Shown in pieces: positions 30,532 to 40,875 of a stretch of DNA of 64,000 bases. Below the pieces are notes generated by a model. It saw only the letters and a program-made list of their open reading frames with translations, did no database searches and was not told the origin of the DNA. How positions within the stretch are numbered: the stretch's first letter is position 1; every line of letters begins with the position of its first letter. Source of the stretch: Shewanella dokdonensis (lineage in GTDB: Bacteria > Pseudomonadota > Gammaproteobacteria > Enterobacterales > Shewanellaceae); assembly GCF_018394335.1 (NCBI RefSeq), contig NZ_CP074572.1:372001-436000 (forward strand), written 5' to 3'. Both the position numbers and the translations under genes were made by a program.

Positions 30532-31003
30532 CAAGAGTTATAGCAAGTGCAGCCAAGTCGCCGCAGAAAAACGCGGCTGAACTCCCATCGCGAGCGCTTG
30601 TAGCCGCGGCTACAAGCGTTAAGCCATAGAGAATTTAATCCGAAACAGACGCGTTAGAGTTAATGCTTAAATTCGAAATTGTCCATGAGCGGGTTGATGG
30701 CACGAGTAACAAGATAGTCCCCCATTCGGTGTTCAAGGGTTACTTAGTAATCCTGCTCGACCATTTACGTTAACCAAATTTTAGTAATGACCCAGAGTGT
30801 CTATTGAGTCGATGGCGATTCACAAATATGCGAGTAACCCCGAAATTTCTGCATGTTAATATACATTAAAATGCAGGATGAGTTACGTAAGTTGCAAACT
30901 GATATCGTTGATTACTTCTGTTTCACTTCAAGACTGCGCTGCATCAACTAACAGTTGTCTACAGAAGTAGTAGTGATTCACTTTCACATGAATTACCAAG
31001 ATG
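30532..31003. other. Gene-free stretch of the accessory patch
   Basis: About 470 bp with no credible gene. It contains a perfect 24-nt palindrome (30595-30618), a GCCGC/GCGGC stem just left of it (30560-30577), and the second copy of the AATTTTAGTAATG motif (30777-30789). The rest looks like decayed or regulatory DNA. Confidence 0.5.
30595..30618. repeat. Perfect 24-nt palindrome
   Basis: CGCTTGTAGCCG followed directly by its exact reverse complement CGGCTACAAGCG, GC-rich within AT-rich DNA. As RNA or single-stranded DNA it forms a long stem with almost no loop. It has no T tail, so it is not a simple terminator. A folded recombination site or a mobile-element end are possibilities. Confidence 0.7.
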
Positions 31004-31210
31004 TCATTTCTTGGATTTAACAAATAGTACTAACCAATAAAAAAAACACACAATAGAAATCGCTAATCCTATTACCCCCGCAGAAAAACGAACATCATGC
31101 ATATGTTTAACACCATGTTCATTAAAACCATAATAAACTAATGGGGATAATATAATAAAGAAAACCATATAACCAAACATACGTCTTAAACATTTTCTTT
31201 TATCAATCAT
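31004..31210 (-). CDS. Small two-helix membrane protein, unknown
   Basis: I prefer ATG at 31210 (MIDKRKCLRRMFGYMVFFII), preceded by GAGTGGGCAAT; an upstream GTG at 31219 is in frame. The 68 residues contain two clear membrane segments (MFGYMVFFIILSPLVYYG and FSAGVIGLAISIVCFFYWLV) and a basic tail KSKK. Base composition is AT-rich as in the rest of the patch. No homology is recognised. Confidence 0.5.
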   Translation of the reverse strand: MIDKRKCLRRMFGYMVFFIILSPLVYYGFNEHGVKHMHDVRFSAGVIGLAISIVCFFYWLVLFVKSKK

Positions 31211-31255
31211 ATTGCCCACTCAATAAACTAAATCGAAAATTTGATCACTTTTTGT

Positions 31256-31281
31256 TGTAGTGGTCAAGTAAAACTGGCCAC
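31256..31281. mobile_element. Possible remnant of an IS terminal inverted repeat
   Basis: The segment begins TGTAGTGGTCAAGTAAAACT and ends GGCCAC. The AAACTGG-C-CAC core is common in IS3-family ends. Only one end is seen and no transposase, so this is at best debris. Confidence 0.25.
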
Positions 31282-31485
31282 AGGTTTATAGCTTTTCCAT
31301 ACTATTGATAATCTGAAATGCTTTCATTAGAGCAAAAGTCCTAACACGGATATGTCCCAGAAGTGAGCTGTATAGGCATACGCTCAAGTCACACTACACA
31401 CCATATAATTAAAACGGCTAGAGCGTGTATAAGCCATTACACCTAAGTGCTTGAGGATAAGCGTGAGCGTTTCAATCAATCCAAT

Positions 31486-31515
31486 CAAAGTCCTAGATTG
31501 ACCTCTAGGACTTTG
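31486..31515. repeat. 30-nt hairpin repeat, copy 2
   Basis: Same 11-bp stem as at 26609-26638 (CAAAGTCCTAG / CTAGGACTTTG) with a different 8-nt loop. Similar bases continue to the right of both copies (a GC(T/A)AATCTG-like segment), so the repeat unit is longer than the hairpin. Confidence 0.8.
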
Positions 31516-31580
31516 TTAGCAATCTGCAACATCACCTTGCAAGGCGATGAGTTACACAACCTAACCGTATTAAGCTGCGA

Positions 31581-31763
31581 CTATTCTTGGTTTTCCTGCC
31601 AGTTAACGGCCTTATCCGCTAACAATACCGGGATACCATCATCAATAGGGTAAACCAGACGGTCTGCTTTACAGATCAGCTGCTGGTGTTCTTTGTCATA
31701 CTCCAGTTTGCCTTTACAAACCGGGCACGCCACTATGTCCAGAAGTTTTTTATCAAATGCCAT
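31581..31763 (-). CDS. ycaR: Trm112/YcaR family zinc-ribbon protein
   Basis: 60-aa protein [20 protein letters not shown], with the single CPVCKGKL pair and the conserved ending [11 protein letters not shown]. It matches the small YcaR/Trm112 family that lies beside lpxK in many gammaproteobacteria. Archaeal and eukaryotic Trm112 activates methyltransferases; the bacterial role is unclear. It is 17 bp downstream of lpxK and likely cotranscribed with msbA-lpxK. Confidence 0.93.
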   Translation of the reverse strand: MAFDKKLLDIVACPVCKGKLEYDKEHQQLICKADRLVYPIDDGIPVLLADKAVNWQENQE

Positions 31764-31780
31764 CTGACTGTCCTTTCTAT

Positions 31781-32784
31781 TTAGTCATGCTTGTTGCTCA
31801 TTACTGAACGCACACATTCCAGTAATTGCGCTTCAAATGTTGCCGAGAATACCGCATCTACTGCCAAATACCACCACTGTGCGCCTGCAAATGTGCGACA
31901 TTTAATGGCATCTTTTTCGGTCATCACAATGGGTTGCGAGGCAACCTGGGTAAAATCTTCAATATTGTAAGGATGATGATCCGCAAATACTATGGCCTGG
32001 CTCAGGGAATATCCTTGCCGTTGCAAGGTCTCAAAAAACGTTGTGGATTGCCAATCCCCGCTAGCGCCACCACAGGTTGTGCGGTTGTTGGCGGCACTTG
32101 GTCAATGTCACTGGCAACAGGTTTTAACCCGGCAGGCTGCAATGTCATGGCAAAGTGCGCCGTGCTGTCTGCAAGCGCACCATTACACAACACAAAATCA
32201 GCGGTTTCTAAACGCCAAGCACCTTCCCGTAACGGCCCTGCGGGCAACAACATGCCATTGCCCAAACCACGGTTGGCATCCAGTACCACCAGTTCAATAT
32301 CTCTGGCGAGTCGGTAATGCTGTAAGCCATCGTCGCTGATAATAATATCCACATCCGCCGATTGCAGCAGCAGTTGCGCACTGGCAATGCGATCGGCACC
32401 GACCGCCATAGGCACGCCAGTACGATGAACAATCATGCAAGGTTCGTCGCCGACTTCCGCCGGAGTTGAATTGGCAACCACCAGCCGCGAATGGGTGTGC
32501 TGGCTACCATAACCACGACTGATCACCCCAGGACGATAACCTTGCCGCCTGAGCCACTCAACCAGATAGATCACCACAGGTGTTTTGCCACTGCCGCCAA
32601 CGGTGATATTTCCGACAATAATCACCGGCACCGGTAGCTTTACCTGTGTTTTAATGCCAAGTCGAAACGCCAGCCGCCGCAGACCACTGATAAGGGCAAA
32701 CAACCAGGACAAAGGCCATAATAACCAGCGCGCCCAGTGCCGACCGTACCAGATACGATTGACCCACGATTCCATCTGCATCAA
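31781..32784 (-). CDS. lpxK: Tetraacyldisaccharide 4'-kinase (one frameshift)
   Basis: Phosphorylates the 4' position of tetraacyldisaccharide 1-phosphate to form lipid IVA, at the inner face of the cytoplasmic membrane. An N-terminal hydrophobic helix ([19 protein letters not shown]) is followed by the P-loop [12 protein letters not shown] (about residue 57), then [16 protein letters not shown] and the [13 protein letters not shown] signature. The frame breaks at the A6 run 32033-32038; one more base gives [18 protein letters not shown], and the product becomes about 334 aa. The gene is essential in most Gram-negatives, so the shift is almost certainly an error. Its start overlaps the msbA stop. 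Confidence 0.95.
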
Positions 32785-34583
32785 CTCCCGAACTGCATCT
32801 GATACAGCTTGGCGTACATGCCATCTAGCGCGAGTAACGCCTTGTGATTACCACGTTCAACAATGCGGCCTTGGTCAACCACTAGGATTTCATCCGCATT
32901 TTCAATGGTAGACAGCCGATGCGCGATCACAATTGAGGTACGGTTGCGCCGCAGATTATCGAGGCCTTTCTGAATGGCTTTTTCTGATTCCGTATCCAGC
33001 GCTGAGGTGGCTTCATCCAAGATCAGCACTGGCGCATCACGTAAAATCGCCCGGGCGATGGCAATACGTTGCCGCTGGCCACCGGATAAGGTCACACCAT
33101 TTTCACCAATTTCGGTATCCAGTCCGTTAGGCAGTTTTTCAATAAATTCCATGGCATAGGCCAAGCGCGCCGCATCTTCTATCTGTTGCCTGCTGGCCTC
33201 GCCGGGGTACGCGTAAGCGATGTTATTAGCAATGGTGTCATTGAACAGTGTCACTTGCTGTGATACCAAGGCCACCTGACTGCGCAAACACTTAAGGGTG
33301 TAGTCATAAATGCTGACATCATCCAACAGGATATCGCCGCTTTCCAGACCACGGTAAAAGCGTGTCAGCAAGCTGGCGATGGTGGATTTACCTGAGCCGG
33401 AACGCCCGACCAGCGCCAAGGTGTGCCCTTGTTGCACATGAAAATCCACCTGCTCCAGCGCCTGTTTATCTTGACCAGGATAAGTGAAACTGACGTTGCG
33501 GAAACTGACGTCACCACGCACCCGTTCTACCTGATAATTACCACTGTCCTGCTCGGTTGGCGTATCCAGTAATTCAAACACTGTGGTACAAGCCGCAATA
33601 CCCCGCTGAAATTCGGCATTGATTCGAGTGAGGTTTTTAATGGGTTGCAGCATCGACAGCATACAGGCCAGCACAGTGGTAAAAATCCCGGCGGTCAACT
33701 CGCCCCGTAAACTGTCGAGGCTGGCCGCAAAAATCACCGCGCCTAGGGCGAAAGAGCCAATAATCATCACCAGTGGTTGGCTGATAGCCTGGGTGGTCGC
33801 CAGTTTCATGTTCTGGTAACGGTTAAAATCGTTGGCGCTAGCAAACCGCTCTGCTTCGGTTTTCTGTCCACCAAACGCCAGCACATTTTTATGGCCCTTG
33901 ATCATCTGTTCGGTCACTGTGGTCACCGACCCCATAGCATTCTGGATCTGCCGTGACACCTTGCGAAAACGGCGACTCACTATAGTGATCACCAAACCGA
34001 TAGCCGGGGCAATCACCAAGATAAAAATCGAGAGTTTCCACGAGTAGTAAAACATGACGCCAATCATGCCGATAACTGTGATGCCATCTCGCACAATGGT
34101 GATCAGCGCATTGCCCGAAGCGCGGGCAATCTGCTCAGTATCATAGGTCACTTTAGAGATAAGATTGCCGGAATTCTGCTGATCCATAAAGCTGACCGGC
34201 AGTTTGAGAATATGTTCAAACACCTGCTGGCGCATCTCTTGGATCACCTTGGTACTCATGTAAGAAATACCGTAGGTGGAGACAAAGTTACATAGGCCGC
34301 GCAGGATAAATAGCCCCACCACGATAAATGGCGCCATTGCTAATACATCGTTTCCAGACTGAAAACCTTGAGTAGTCACCAGCTCGGCACCTACGGCAAC
34401 GGCAGGTTTACTCGAGAAACCTTCATCCACAAAGGGCTTGATGAAAGTCATAAAGGTGATATCAACTGCACCGTAGCCAAGCAGTCCCAGTACCGAGATA
34501 ACAAACACCGGTTTCAGGTGCTGAACATAAGAGACTAACCGTTTAAATACTGTCCAGGTTTCGTGTTTAGGCGCACTGCTCAT
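32781..34583 (-). CDS. msbA: Lipid A export ATP-binding/permease protein
   Basis: Homodimeric ABC exporter that flips core-lipid A across the inner membrane. The N-terminal half has six predicted membrane segments. The nucleotide-binding domain has Walker A GRSGSGKS, a Q-loop (QQVTLFNDTIANNIAYAYPG), signature LSGGQRQRIAIARAI and Walker B VLILDEATSALD. Length 600 aa is slightly above E. coli MsbA (582). The frame is intact. Coupled to lpxK, the order seen across gammaproteobacteria. Confidence 0.97.
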   Translation of the reverse strand: MSSAPKHETWTVFKRLVSYVQHLKPVFVISVLGLLGYGAVDITFMTFIKPFVDEGFSSKPAVAVGAELVTTQGFQSGNDVLAMAPFIVVGLFILRGLCNFVSTYGISYMSTKVIQEMRQQVFEHILKLPVSFMDQQNSGNLISKVTYDTEQIARASGNALITIVRDGITVIGMIGVMFYYSWKLSIFILVIAPAIGLVITIVSRRFRKVSRQIQNAMGSVTTVTEQMIKGHKNVLAFGGQKTEAERFASANDFNRYQNMKLATTQAISQPLVMIIGSFALGAVIFAASLDSLRGELTAGIFTTVLACMLSMLQPIKNLTRINAEFQRGIAACTTVFELLDTPTEQDSGNYQVERVRGDVSFRNVSFTYPGQDKQALEQVDFHVQQGHTLALVGRSGSGKSTIASLLTRFYRGLESGDILLDDVSIYDYTLKCLRSQVALVSQQVTLFNDTIANNIAYAYPGEASRQQIEDAARLAYAMEFIEKLPNGLDTEIGENGVTLSGGQRQRIAIARAILRDAPVLILDEATSALDTESEKAIQKGLDNLRRNRTSIVIAHRLSTIENADEILVVDQGRIVERGNHKALLALDGMYAKLYQMQFGS

Positions 34584-34622
34584 GGAGACTGTAACTTCAG
34601 TAATATTGGCAAAGTCGGCATT

Positions 34623-36994
34623 CTACTCTGGATTGACGGCGTTACCAAATCCAAACAAACGGTTGTACCAGTAAGGCGCTATCTGTTGACGGTAACTGGC
34701 CACAGTGATCCCGCGAGCATCCAGCGTAAAACTTATCTGCCCCTGCTCGCCGCTGACCAGTTGTGTGGCATTGACCAACTGATAACGCGCACGCACCTCC
34801 ATACGGGGAAACTGCCAACGATTACTGAGCCCTGCCGGAAATACCACCCAGGACGGCCTAACACCGCGGATAAAATCAGGGCTAGAAGAGGTTTTACTGC
34901 CATGATGAGGCGCTAATAAAATATCAGCATTAAACGCAATAGGTTGCCGCAGCAGTGCCACCTCGCCCACCAGTTCAATATCGCCCGGCAGCAATACCCG
35001 ATGTTGCGCATCAGAAATTAACAACACGCAAGAACCATTGTTGCCAGGCTCGGCGATTTCGGGAGCTAACAGCGTCAAATTCAGTGTCTGCCACCGCCAT
35101 TGTCTGGGGCGACAGCCTTGGGATGCTGGCAAGCCAGCAACATCGGTGAGCAACTGGCTGTTAGGAAATGCCGCCAGCATCACCGCTGCCCCACCGGCAT
35201 GATCGTTATCACCGTGGCTTATTACCAGATAATCCAGTTGTCTGACGCCTGCGGCGGCAAGAAACGGCAAAATCACCCGTTCGGCATAACTGAATCCTGA
35301 GGGGAATGACGCGCCGGTATCGAATAACAGCGCTCGCGGCCCTTGCTGAACCACCACAGCTAGCCCCTGACCGACATCCAGCACATGCAGTTGCCAACCT
35401 TTTGCCATCAGCCAGCCGTGCCATTGTGCAGCCTGCAATAACGCGGGCAACAACAGCAAGCATGGCAGCCACAAAAACAGCCGCCGCGGCCGCCAGTACC
35501 AAATGACCCAAACGACCAGCACAAACATCAGGCTCAAGGTGAGCGACCAAGGCAACAGTGACCAACTGCCCGGCAGCTGGTCACTCAGTTGCCATAACTG
35601 AGCGGCGGGCCATAATGACCCGTCGGCTAATTGCCAGATAAACAGCTTGAGCGCCGCTGTTGGCCACCACCATTGCAGTAGGCTCCAGACTAACAAGGCC
35701 AGCAAACTGAGCGGGATCACCACCACACTGAACCAAGGCACTAATAACAGATTGATCCAGAAACTGTGCAGACTTACGCCACCGAACAGCAACGCCTGTA
35801 CTAATGTCAGCCCCAAACATAAACGCCACTGGATCCGCCAAAACTGACGACACCAGTGCCATAGTTTCTGACGCCAACTAGCATTGTGCTGCGGCTCACT
35901 TCGATGCCACTCCAACAAGATCAGCGCCAAGGCCAGGAAGGAAAGCCAAAAGCCGCCACTGAGCGCAGCTAATGGGTCCAGCAGCAAGACACAAGTCAGC
36001 GCCCACAGCCAACGCTCCCAAGCAGACACGGAGCGCATTGACATGTTAACCAACACCAGTGCTAGCAACATCAATAATGCCCGCTGTACCGGAATACCAA
36101 AACCAGCTAGCCAGGCGTAAACACCCGCGCCGCCAAGTGCCAGCACTTGCGCCAATAACAGGTTACGTCGCCCCGGGGTTGGCCAACAGCGTAACAACAA
36201 CCAGCGACAGCAGACATATAACCACAAGGCGACCACTGACAGATGCAATCCAGAAATTGCCACCAGATGCCCAGTGCCGGTTTGCCTTAGCTGTTGCCAA
36301 CGCTGCGCACTGATGAGTTGACGTTCGCCCATGGTGAGCGCCAATAAAATATCACCATTATCAACATGCTGTAGTGTCGTTGTCAGTCCATGTAGCAACA
36401 GCGCTCGCCCGTCATTGGCGGGCGTTAACTTAGTCGCCGCAAAAACATAGCCCTTAGCAGTAATGTGCCGCGCCAGTAAGTGCCGCTGCTGATTAAAACC
36501 GCCTTGATTGAGTACCGATGGAAATGCACGTGGACGAACATCAAACTGCCAATATTCCCCGATTTGTGGCAATGGCAGGTTATCCCCTGAGGGCAATTGC
36601 TGTCGCTCCCACCCTAATCGCCAGCGCCTTGCTGGCTTCCAGTCACTTGGCGTGCGTGCTTCAGCAACTTCTATATTAATCCAGTCGCCATTGCTGCTAA
36701 CCAGTGATATGATTTTCCCCGCACAGTTAGGGGTGTCGTATGTCCCCGAAGCGATGAATACTCGTCCACTTCCCGCAGCGACAACACAGAATGGCAATAC
36801 AATATCATCCATAATATGCCGGCAAATGCGCCGCATAGCAGTATTTTGATGGGATGATAATGTTGGCGATGCCACAGTGCGCACAGGAGTAAAGCCCCTG
36901 CAATAATTAACTGTGATAATGGAGAGGATGGCATCTGCGGCCAGAAAACAGCCGAGATCAGAGCCAGGCAAAAGCCGCTCAATACGTAATTCAT
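34623..36994 (-). CDS. comEC: ComEC/Rec2 DNA-uptake channel protein (one frameshift)
   Basis: Inner-membrane channel for single-stranded DNA during transformation. Start is the ATG at 36994 (MNYVLSGFCLALISAVFWPQ). An N-terminal DUF4131-type segment is followed by the multi-spanning Competence domain, with HLVAISGLHLSVVALWLYVC. A C-terminal metallo-beta-lactamase-like domain has VISHGDNDHAGGAA and APHHGSKTSSS. The frame breaks at the T4 run 36713-36716; one base restores LTVRGKIISLVSSNGDW, giving about 790 aa. Without the repair a longer false N-terminus runs through the DUF2062 gene. Competence is possible but rarely shown in this group. Confidence 0.92.
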
Positions 36995-37023
36995 CAGCTA
37001 AGTTAAGACAGCAATCGAACCTT

Positions 37024-37533
37024 ATGCCAAAGAAACTGATAAAAAAGTTCCTGCCGAAACCAGAAGTCCTGCGGGAACATAAATACCTGCGTGTTTTCGG
37101 TAGTTTGCTGAATAATCCCAACCTGTGGGCTCTCACGCGACGCTCCGCGCCTGGTGCTTTCGCTATCGGCTTGTTTGTCGCTTGGGTGCCCATGCCATTT
37201 CAGATGGTGTTAGCCGCCGCGCTGGCAATAGCGTTCAATGTTAATCTGCCGGTTTCTGTGGCGCTGGTGTGGATCACCAACCCGGTCACCATGCCGCCGA
37301 TGTTTTATCTGGCGTATTTGGCAGGCGCTAAGATATTGCATCATCCGCCAGAGCAGTTTGCTTTTGAATTGTCGTGGAAATGGGTAGAAGAGTCGTTTTC
37401 CACCATCGCACCACCCTTCTTTCTTGGCTGTTTCGTATTTGGGGTGATAAGTGCCGTTGTAGGCTATGTGGTGGTGCGCAGCGCCTGGCAGTATTCCATC
37501 TACATGCAATGGCAGAAACGCCGCAATAAATAG
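37024..37533 (+). CDS. DUF2062 membrane protein
   Basis: 169-aa protein starting at MPKKLIKKFLPKPEVLREHK, the usual start of this family; the longer in-frame extension upstream has no ribosome-binding site and overlaps comEC. DUF2062 features are RRSAPGAFAIGLFVAWVPMP, FQMVLAAALAIAFNVNLPVS and WITNPVTMPPMFY, then a final membrane segment. Function of the family is unknown. Divergent from comEC and convergent with lolE, with a shared terminator. Confidence 0.88.
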   Translation: MPKKLIKKFLPKPEVLREHKYLRVFGSLLNNPNLWALTRRSAPGAFAIGLFVAWVPMPFQMVLAAALAIAFNVNLPVSVALVWITNPVTMPPMFYLAYLAGAKILHHPPEQFAFELSWKWVEESFSTIAPPFFLGCFVFGVISAVVGYVVVRSAWQYSIYMQWQKRRNK

Positions 37534-37535
37534 TC

Positions 37536-37563
37536 AATAGGCCGCTCTCGCGGCCTATTTTTT
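37536..37563. terminator. Terminator between DUF2062 gene and lolE
   Basis: AATAGGCCGC and GCGGCCTATT pair around TCTC, with a T run on the plus strand and A residues on the left, so it can serve both convergent genes. Confidence 0.88.
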
Positions 37564-37570
37564 AGTGGCA

Positions 37571-38821
37571 TTAGCGGGCGGCTAACGCTTGGGCTGGCGC
37601 AATCCGGCTGGCGCGATAGGCCGGATATAAGGTTGCTAGCAGACTCATCATCAATGCCATTCCCAGTACCAGCAACACATCGGACAGTTCCAAGCGTGAC
37701 GGTAGGAAATCGATAAAATACACATCGGCCGACAGAAACTTATGGCCGGTCAGCTTTTCGATAAATGCGGCAATCACCGAGAGATTTTGTGCCAATAACA
37801 CACCGCACACAGTACCGAGTACACACCCAACGATACCGTTGAGCGCCCCTTGCACCATAAATACCGCCATCATCGCCCGGCGCCCCAAGCCCATGGTCAT
37901 CAGAATCGCAATCTCCGCCGCTTTGTCGCGCACCGCCATTACCAAGGTCGAGACAATATTGAAGCAAGCCACGGCGATCACCAGCGCCAACACCAGATAC
38001 ATTACAGTACGTACCATCTGAATATCCTGATACAGATGGCCCTGCGTGCGGGTCCAGTCACTGATATACAGCATCTGCTGTTGCTGATAGCCCAGTTCAC
38101 GGATGAGCTTTGGCGCTTCAAATACCCGCGCCACCTTGATACGCACGGCGGTCACCGCATCGCCCAGTTCCAGCAATTTTTGTGCATAAGCTAACGGCAC
38201 ATAGGCATTGGCAAAATCTAACTCGCCACCAACGCTGAAACTGCCGCTGATCACTAGTGTATGACTGCGGGCGCGGCCAATATCGGTGGACACGCCAGCT
38301 TCCCGCGGTGGCGGTAGATAAAGCGTCACCGAATCGCCGATTTTCAGCCCCAGTTTTTTCAGTAAACCTTGCCCCATCACGATATGGTTGGCGTCACCTT
38401 GCAGACTTTGCCAGCCAGGAGACAGATAATTTCCCAAAGTCGAGACTTGCTGCTCTAGCGCTGGGTCAATGCCCACCACCTGCAACCCGGCAAAACCACC
38501 GGGCTTTTGTACCAATCCTTGCATCTTCACCATAGGTGCCGCGGCGGTAATGCCATGGATGGTACTGGCATCGCTGAGCATCTGCCGCCAGTTGGCAATC
38601 GGTTGCCCGGCTGACAACAACTCGCCTTGCGGCACCACCCCGAGCAAACGTTTTTCCAGTTCGCTTTCAAAGCCGTTCATTGCCGATAGCACTAAGATCA
38701 GCACCGCCACGCCTAACGCAATGCCGGCAGTAGAAGCAAACGAGATAAAACTGACAAAGCCACTGCGCTGCCGTGCTCGATAAAAACGCCAACCGATCAG
38801 TAAAGGCAACGCCGACTTCAT
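37571..38821 (-). CDS. lolE: Lipoprotein-releasing ABC transporter permease LolE
   Basis: Membrane subunit of the LolCDE machine, which extracts outer-membrane lipoproteins from the inner membrane and hands them to LolA. The 416-aa protein has the N-terminal helix [20 protein letters not shown], the marker [14 protein letters not shown], a large periplasmic domain, and three C-terminal membrane segments ending [15 protein letters not shown]. Assignment to LolE rather than LolC rests on position after lolD; the two are close homologues. Start overlaps the lolD stop (ATGA). Confidence 0.9.
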   Translation of the reverse strand: MKSALPLLIGWRFYRARQRSGFVSFISFASTAGIALGVAVLILVLSAMNGFESELEKRLLGVVPQGELLSAGQPIANWRQMLSDASTIHGITAAAPMVKMQGLVQKPGGFAGLQVVGIDPALEQQVSTLGNYLSPGWQSLQGDANHIVMGQGLLKKLGLKIGDSVTLYLPPPREAGVSTDIGRARSHTLVISGSFSVGGELDFANAYVPLAYAQKLLELGDAVTAVRIKVARVFEAPKLIRELGYQQQQMLYISDWTRTQGHLYQDIQMVRTVMYLVLALVIAVACFNIVSTLVMAVRDKAAEIAILMTMGLGRRAMMAVFMVQGALNGIVGCVLGTVCGVLLAQNLSVIAAFIEKLTGHKFLSADVYFIDFLPSRLELSDVLLVLGMALMMSLLATLYPAYRASRIAPAQALAAR

Positions 38822-39511
38822 AGCTGAGCCTCGGCCACATTCAGGCGACCATCCACCATTTGCAGTTGCCGATCCATTCTGGCCGCCAACTGATGGTCAT
38901 GGGTGACCACCACAAAGGCGGTGCCCAATTGTGATGCCAGTTCCCGAATAAGTTCGTAGACGGATTCACCGCTATTGGCATCCAGATTACCGGTTGGCTC
39001 GTCTGCCAACACTAGTTTAGGGTTATTGATAAGCGCCCGCGCAATCGCCACACGTTGCCGTTCGCCACCGGAGAGTTCTGAAGGTAAATGCGGTAAGCGA
39101 TGTTCCAGCCCAACCCGAGTCAACAGTTGCCGGGCCTGCCTGCACCTCTGTTTTATGACGCCCGGCAATCCAACCCGGCATGCAGACATTTTCCAGCGCC
39201 GTAAACTCTGGCAGCAGATGATGAAACTGATAGATAAAGCCTAATTCGCGATTGCGGATCTGCGCCTGCCGCGCCGCCGATAGTTGGTACAGATTTTCAC
39301 CGTCAAGGATTACCTGCCCAGCGCTGGGTTTATCCAGTGTCCCTATGATGTGTAGCAAGGTACTTTTACCCGAACCAGAACTACCGACAATCGCAAGTTG
39401 CTCACCCACTTCGACCGTCAGTGACACCTCGTGCAATACCGGGGTATTGAGTTTGCCTTCCTGATAACTTTTGCTGACCCCTAGGACCTGCAGTAATGGC
39501 TGATGCTGCAT
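38818..39511 (-). CDS. lolD: Lipoprotein-releasing ABC transporter ATPase LolD (one frameshift)
   Basis: Cytoplasmic ATPase driving LolCE. It has Walker [12 protein letters not shown], a Q-loop ([19 protein letters not shown]), signature [15 protein letters not shown], Walker [14 protein letters not shown] and the H-loop [10 protein letters not shown]. The frame breaks near 39135: dropping one base of the CC pair gives [20 protein letters not shown] and about 230 aa, the normal length. This is one of few insertions among the shifts. Essential in E. coli, so probably a sequence error. Confidence 0.94.
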
Positions 39512-39530
39512 CTGTTTTCTCTTAACTCAA

Positions 39531-40760
39531 TTATTCGTAACGTAGCGCGTTGGCGGGTTGCACTGCGGCAGCCCGTAGTGCTGGATACAAGGTTGCCAAC
39601 AAAGTAATAATCACAGTGCCGATAGCAATCATCAGCAACTGTTGTTGGTTGATGATGACAGGTAGTAACTGACCAGCCCCTAAAATACTAATGCCGATGC
39701 CATTTAACAGCGGATTGATATGTTCGGTTGCCACAATCCCAATCAATAACCCTAACGCCAGGCCAAACAATGCATTCAGTGAACCCTGTGAGACAAATAC
39801 CAACATAATATCTGCCCGCCCTAGCCCTTGGGTTTTGAGCACGGCAACATCCGCGGTTTTGTCCACCACCATCATCACCAGCGCCGACACAATATTAAAA
39901 GCCGCCACCGCGATGATCAGGCTGAGCATCAGCGACATCATGTTTTTTCCATCTTGACCGCGGCAAACAGATGACCGTAATTATCGCGCCAGTCACTGAC
40001 ACTAACCTTCAGCCCCTGACTGGCCAGCAACTGTGCCACTTTGGGCGTCAACTGCGGCGCGGCAAAGGGATCATCCAGAAACAAGCGCAGATCCTGAATC
40101 GCATTGGGAGCTTTGCGCATCAAACGCCGCGCATCGGCATAATGCAAATAGGCAACATTGGCATCGACCTGCGAGCCCATCTCAAATACGCCTGCCACTT
40201 CAAAAGTACGCTGGCTGGGAACCGGCCCCAAAGGCGAATACACCACGCCATCGCCACTTAACAGCCGTACCTTATCGCCACTACTGACATTGAGTCTTCG
40301 CGCCAGTTCCCCGCCCAGTAATACCTTGTAACTACCACTCTGTAACGCGTTATAGGCTTCTGGGAAACTATGGTCGGCTATCGGAGACAACGGGCGATCC
40401 GCCTCAGGCAAAATGCCGTAAAGCTGCACCGCACTGATATTACTACTGGATTGCACCATTGCTTGGGTGGCAATCGAGGGGCAGCGCCACGTACTCCGGG
40501 TAAGGATGTTAGCGTTGTTGCCAATTGCTGCCAGTTATCAAACGCTTGCTCACTATGAACCGTCAGTTGCGGCACCGCACCCAGAATACGCTGTTTGAGT
40601 TGCCCTTCCAGACCATTCATTACTGAACTAACAATAATCAGTGCGGCAACACCAAGGAAAATACCGCTGACCGCAAAAAAGTAATAAAGGATGCAAAGGC
40701 ATTAGATTTACGCGCCCGCCAGTAACGATAACCGATAAAACAGGATAGGGCCGGATTCAT
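39531..40760 (-). CDS. lolC: Lipoprotein-releasing ABC transporter permease LolC (three frameshifts)
   Basis: Partner permease of LolE. Start ATG at 40760 (MNPALSCFIGYRYWRARKSN). Three one-base deletions break it: in the A6 run 40675-40680 (repair gives ITFFAVSGIFLGVAALIIVS), near the G4 run 40479-40482 (repair gives GAAP, P or R/S, then IATQAMVQSSSNISAV), and in the T6 run 39943-39948 (repair gives VKMEKNMMSLMLSLIIAVAA). The repaired protein is about 410 aa with the family's MNGLEGQLKQRILG marker and closing LRAAAVQPANALRYE. Three shifts in one essential gene strongly suggest poor base calling here. Order lolC-lolD-lolE is standard. Confidence 0.92.
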
Positions 40761-40875
40761 GGACAGAACAATGTCTCCTCAACTGCTGTGCGGCAAATCC
40801 GCAGCAGGCTTGCTAAATCATTGAAGTGGGCACGATAATAGGTGGATTGACCCGCTAAATACAAGAGGCATTGCC

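Larger units (their letters stand above)
31211..31580. other. Spacer with IS-end-like sequence and hairpin repeat
   Basis: About 370 bp without a gene. At 31256-31281 lies a sequence resembling an IS terminal repeat. CACTACA near 31392-31398 is the inverse of its first seven bases, TGTAGTG. At 31486-31515 is copy 2 of the 30-nt hairpin repeat. No transposase fragment is visible. Confidence 0.45.

Noticed and set aside
30320..30640. Integron attC-like site around the 59-residue ORF
   Set aside because: GTTAAGC fits the right core site, but no RYYYAAC partner with matching inner repeats is present.
31486..31515. CRISPR-like repeat
   Set aside because: Only two distant copies of the hairpin exist and there are no regular spacers or cas genes.
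36720..37193. Long N-terminal extension of the ComEC ORF (856 aa) starting at 37193
   Set aside because: It is antisense to the DUF2062 gene, has no family-like sequence, and arises because the real ComEC N-terminus is in another frame before the T4 run at 36713-36716.
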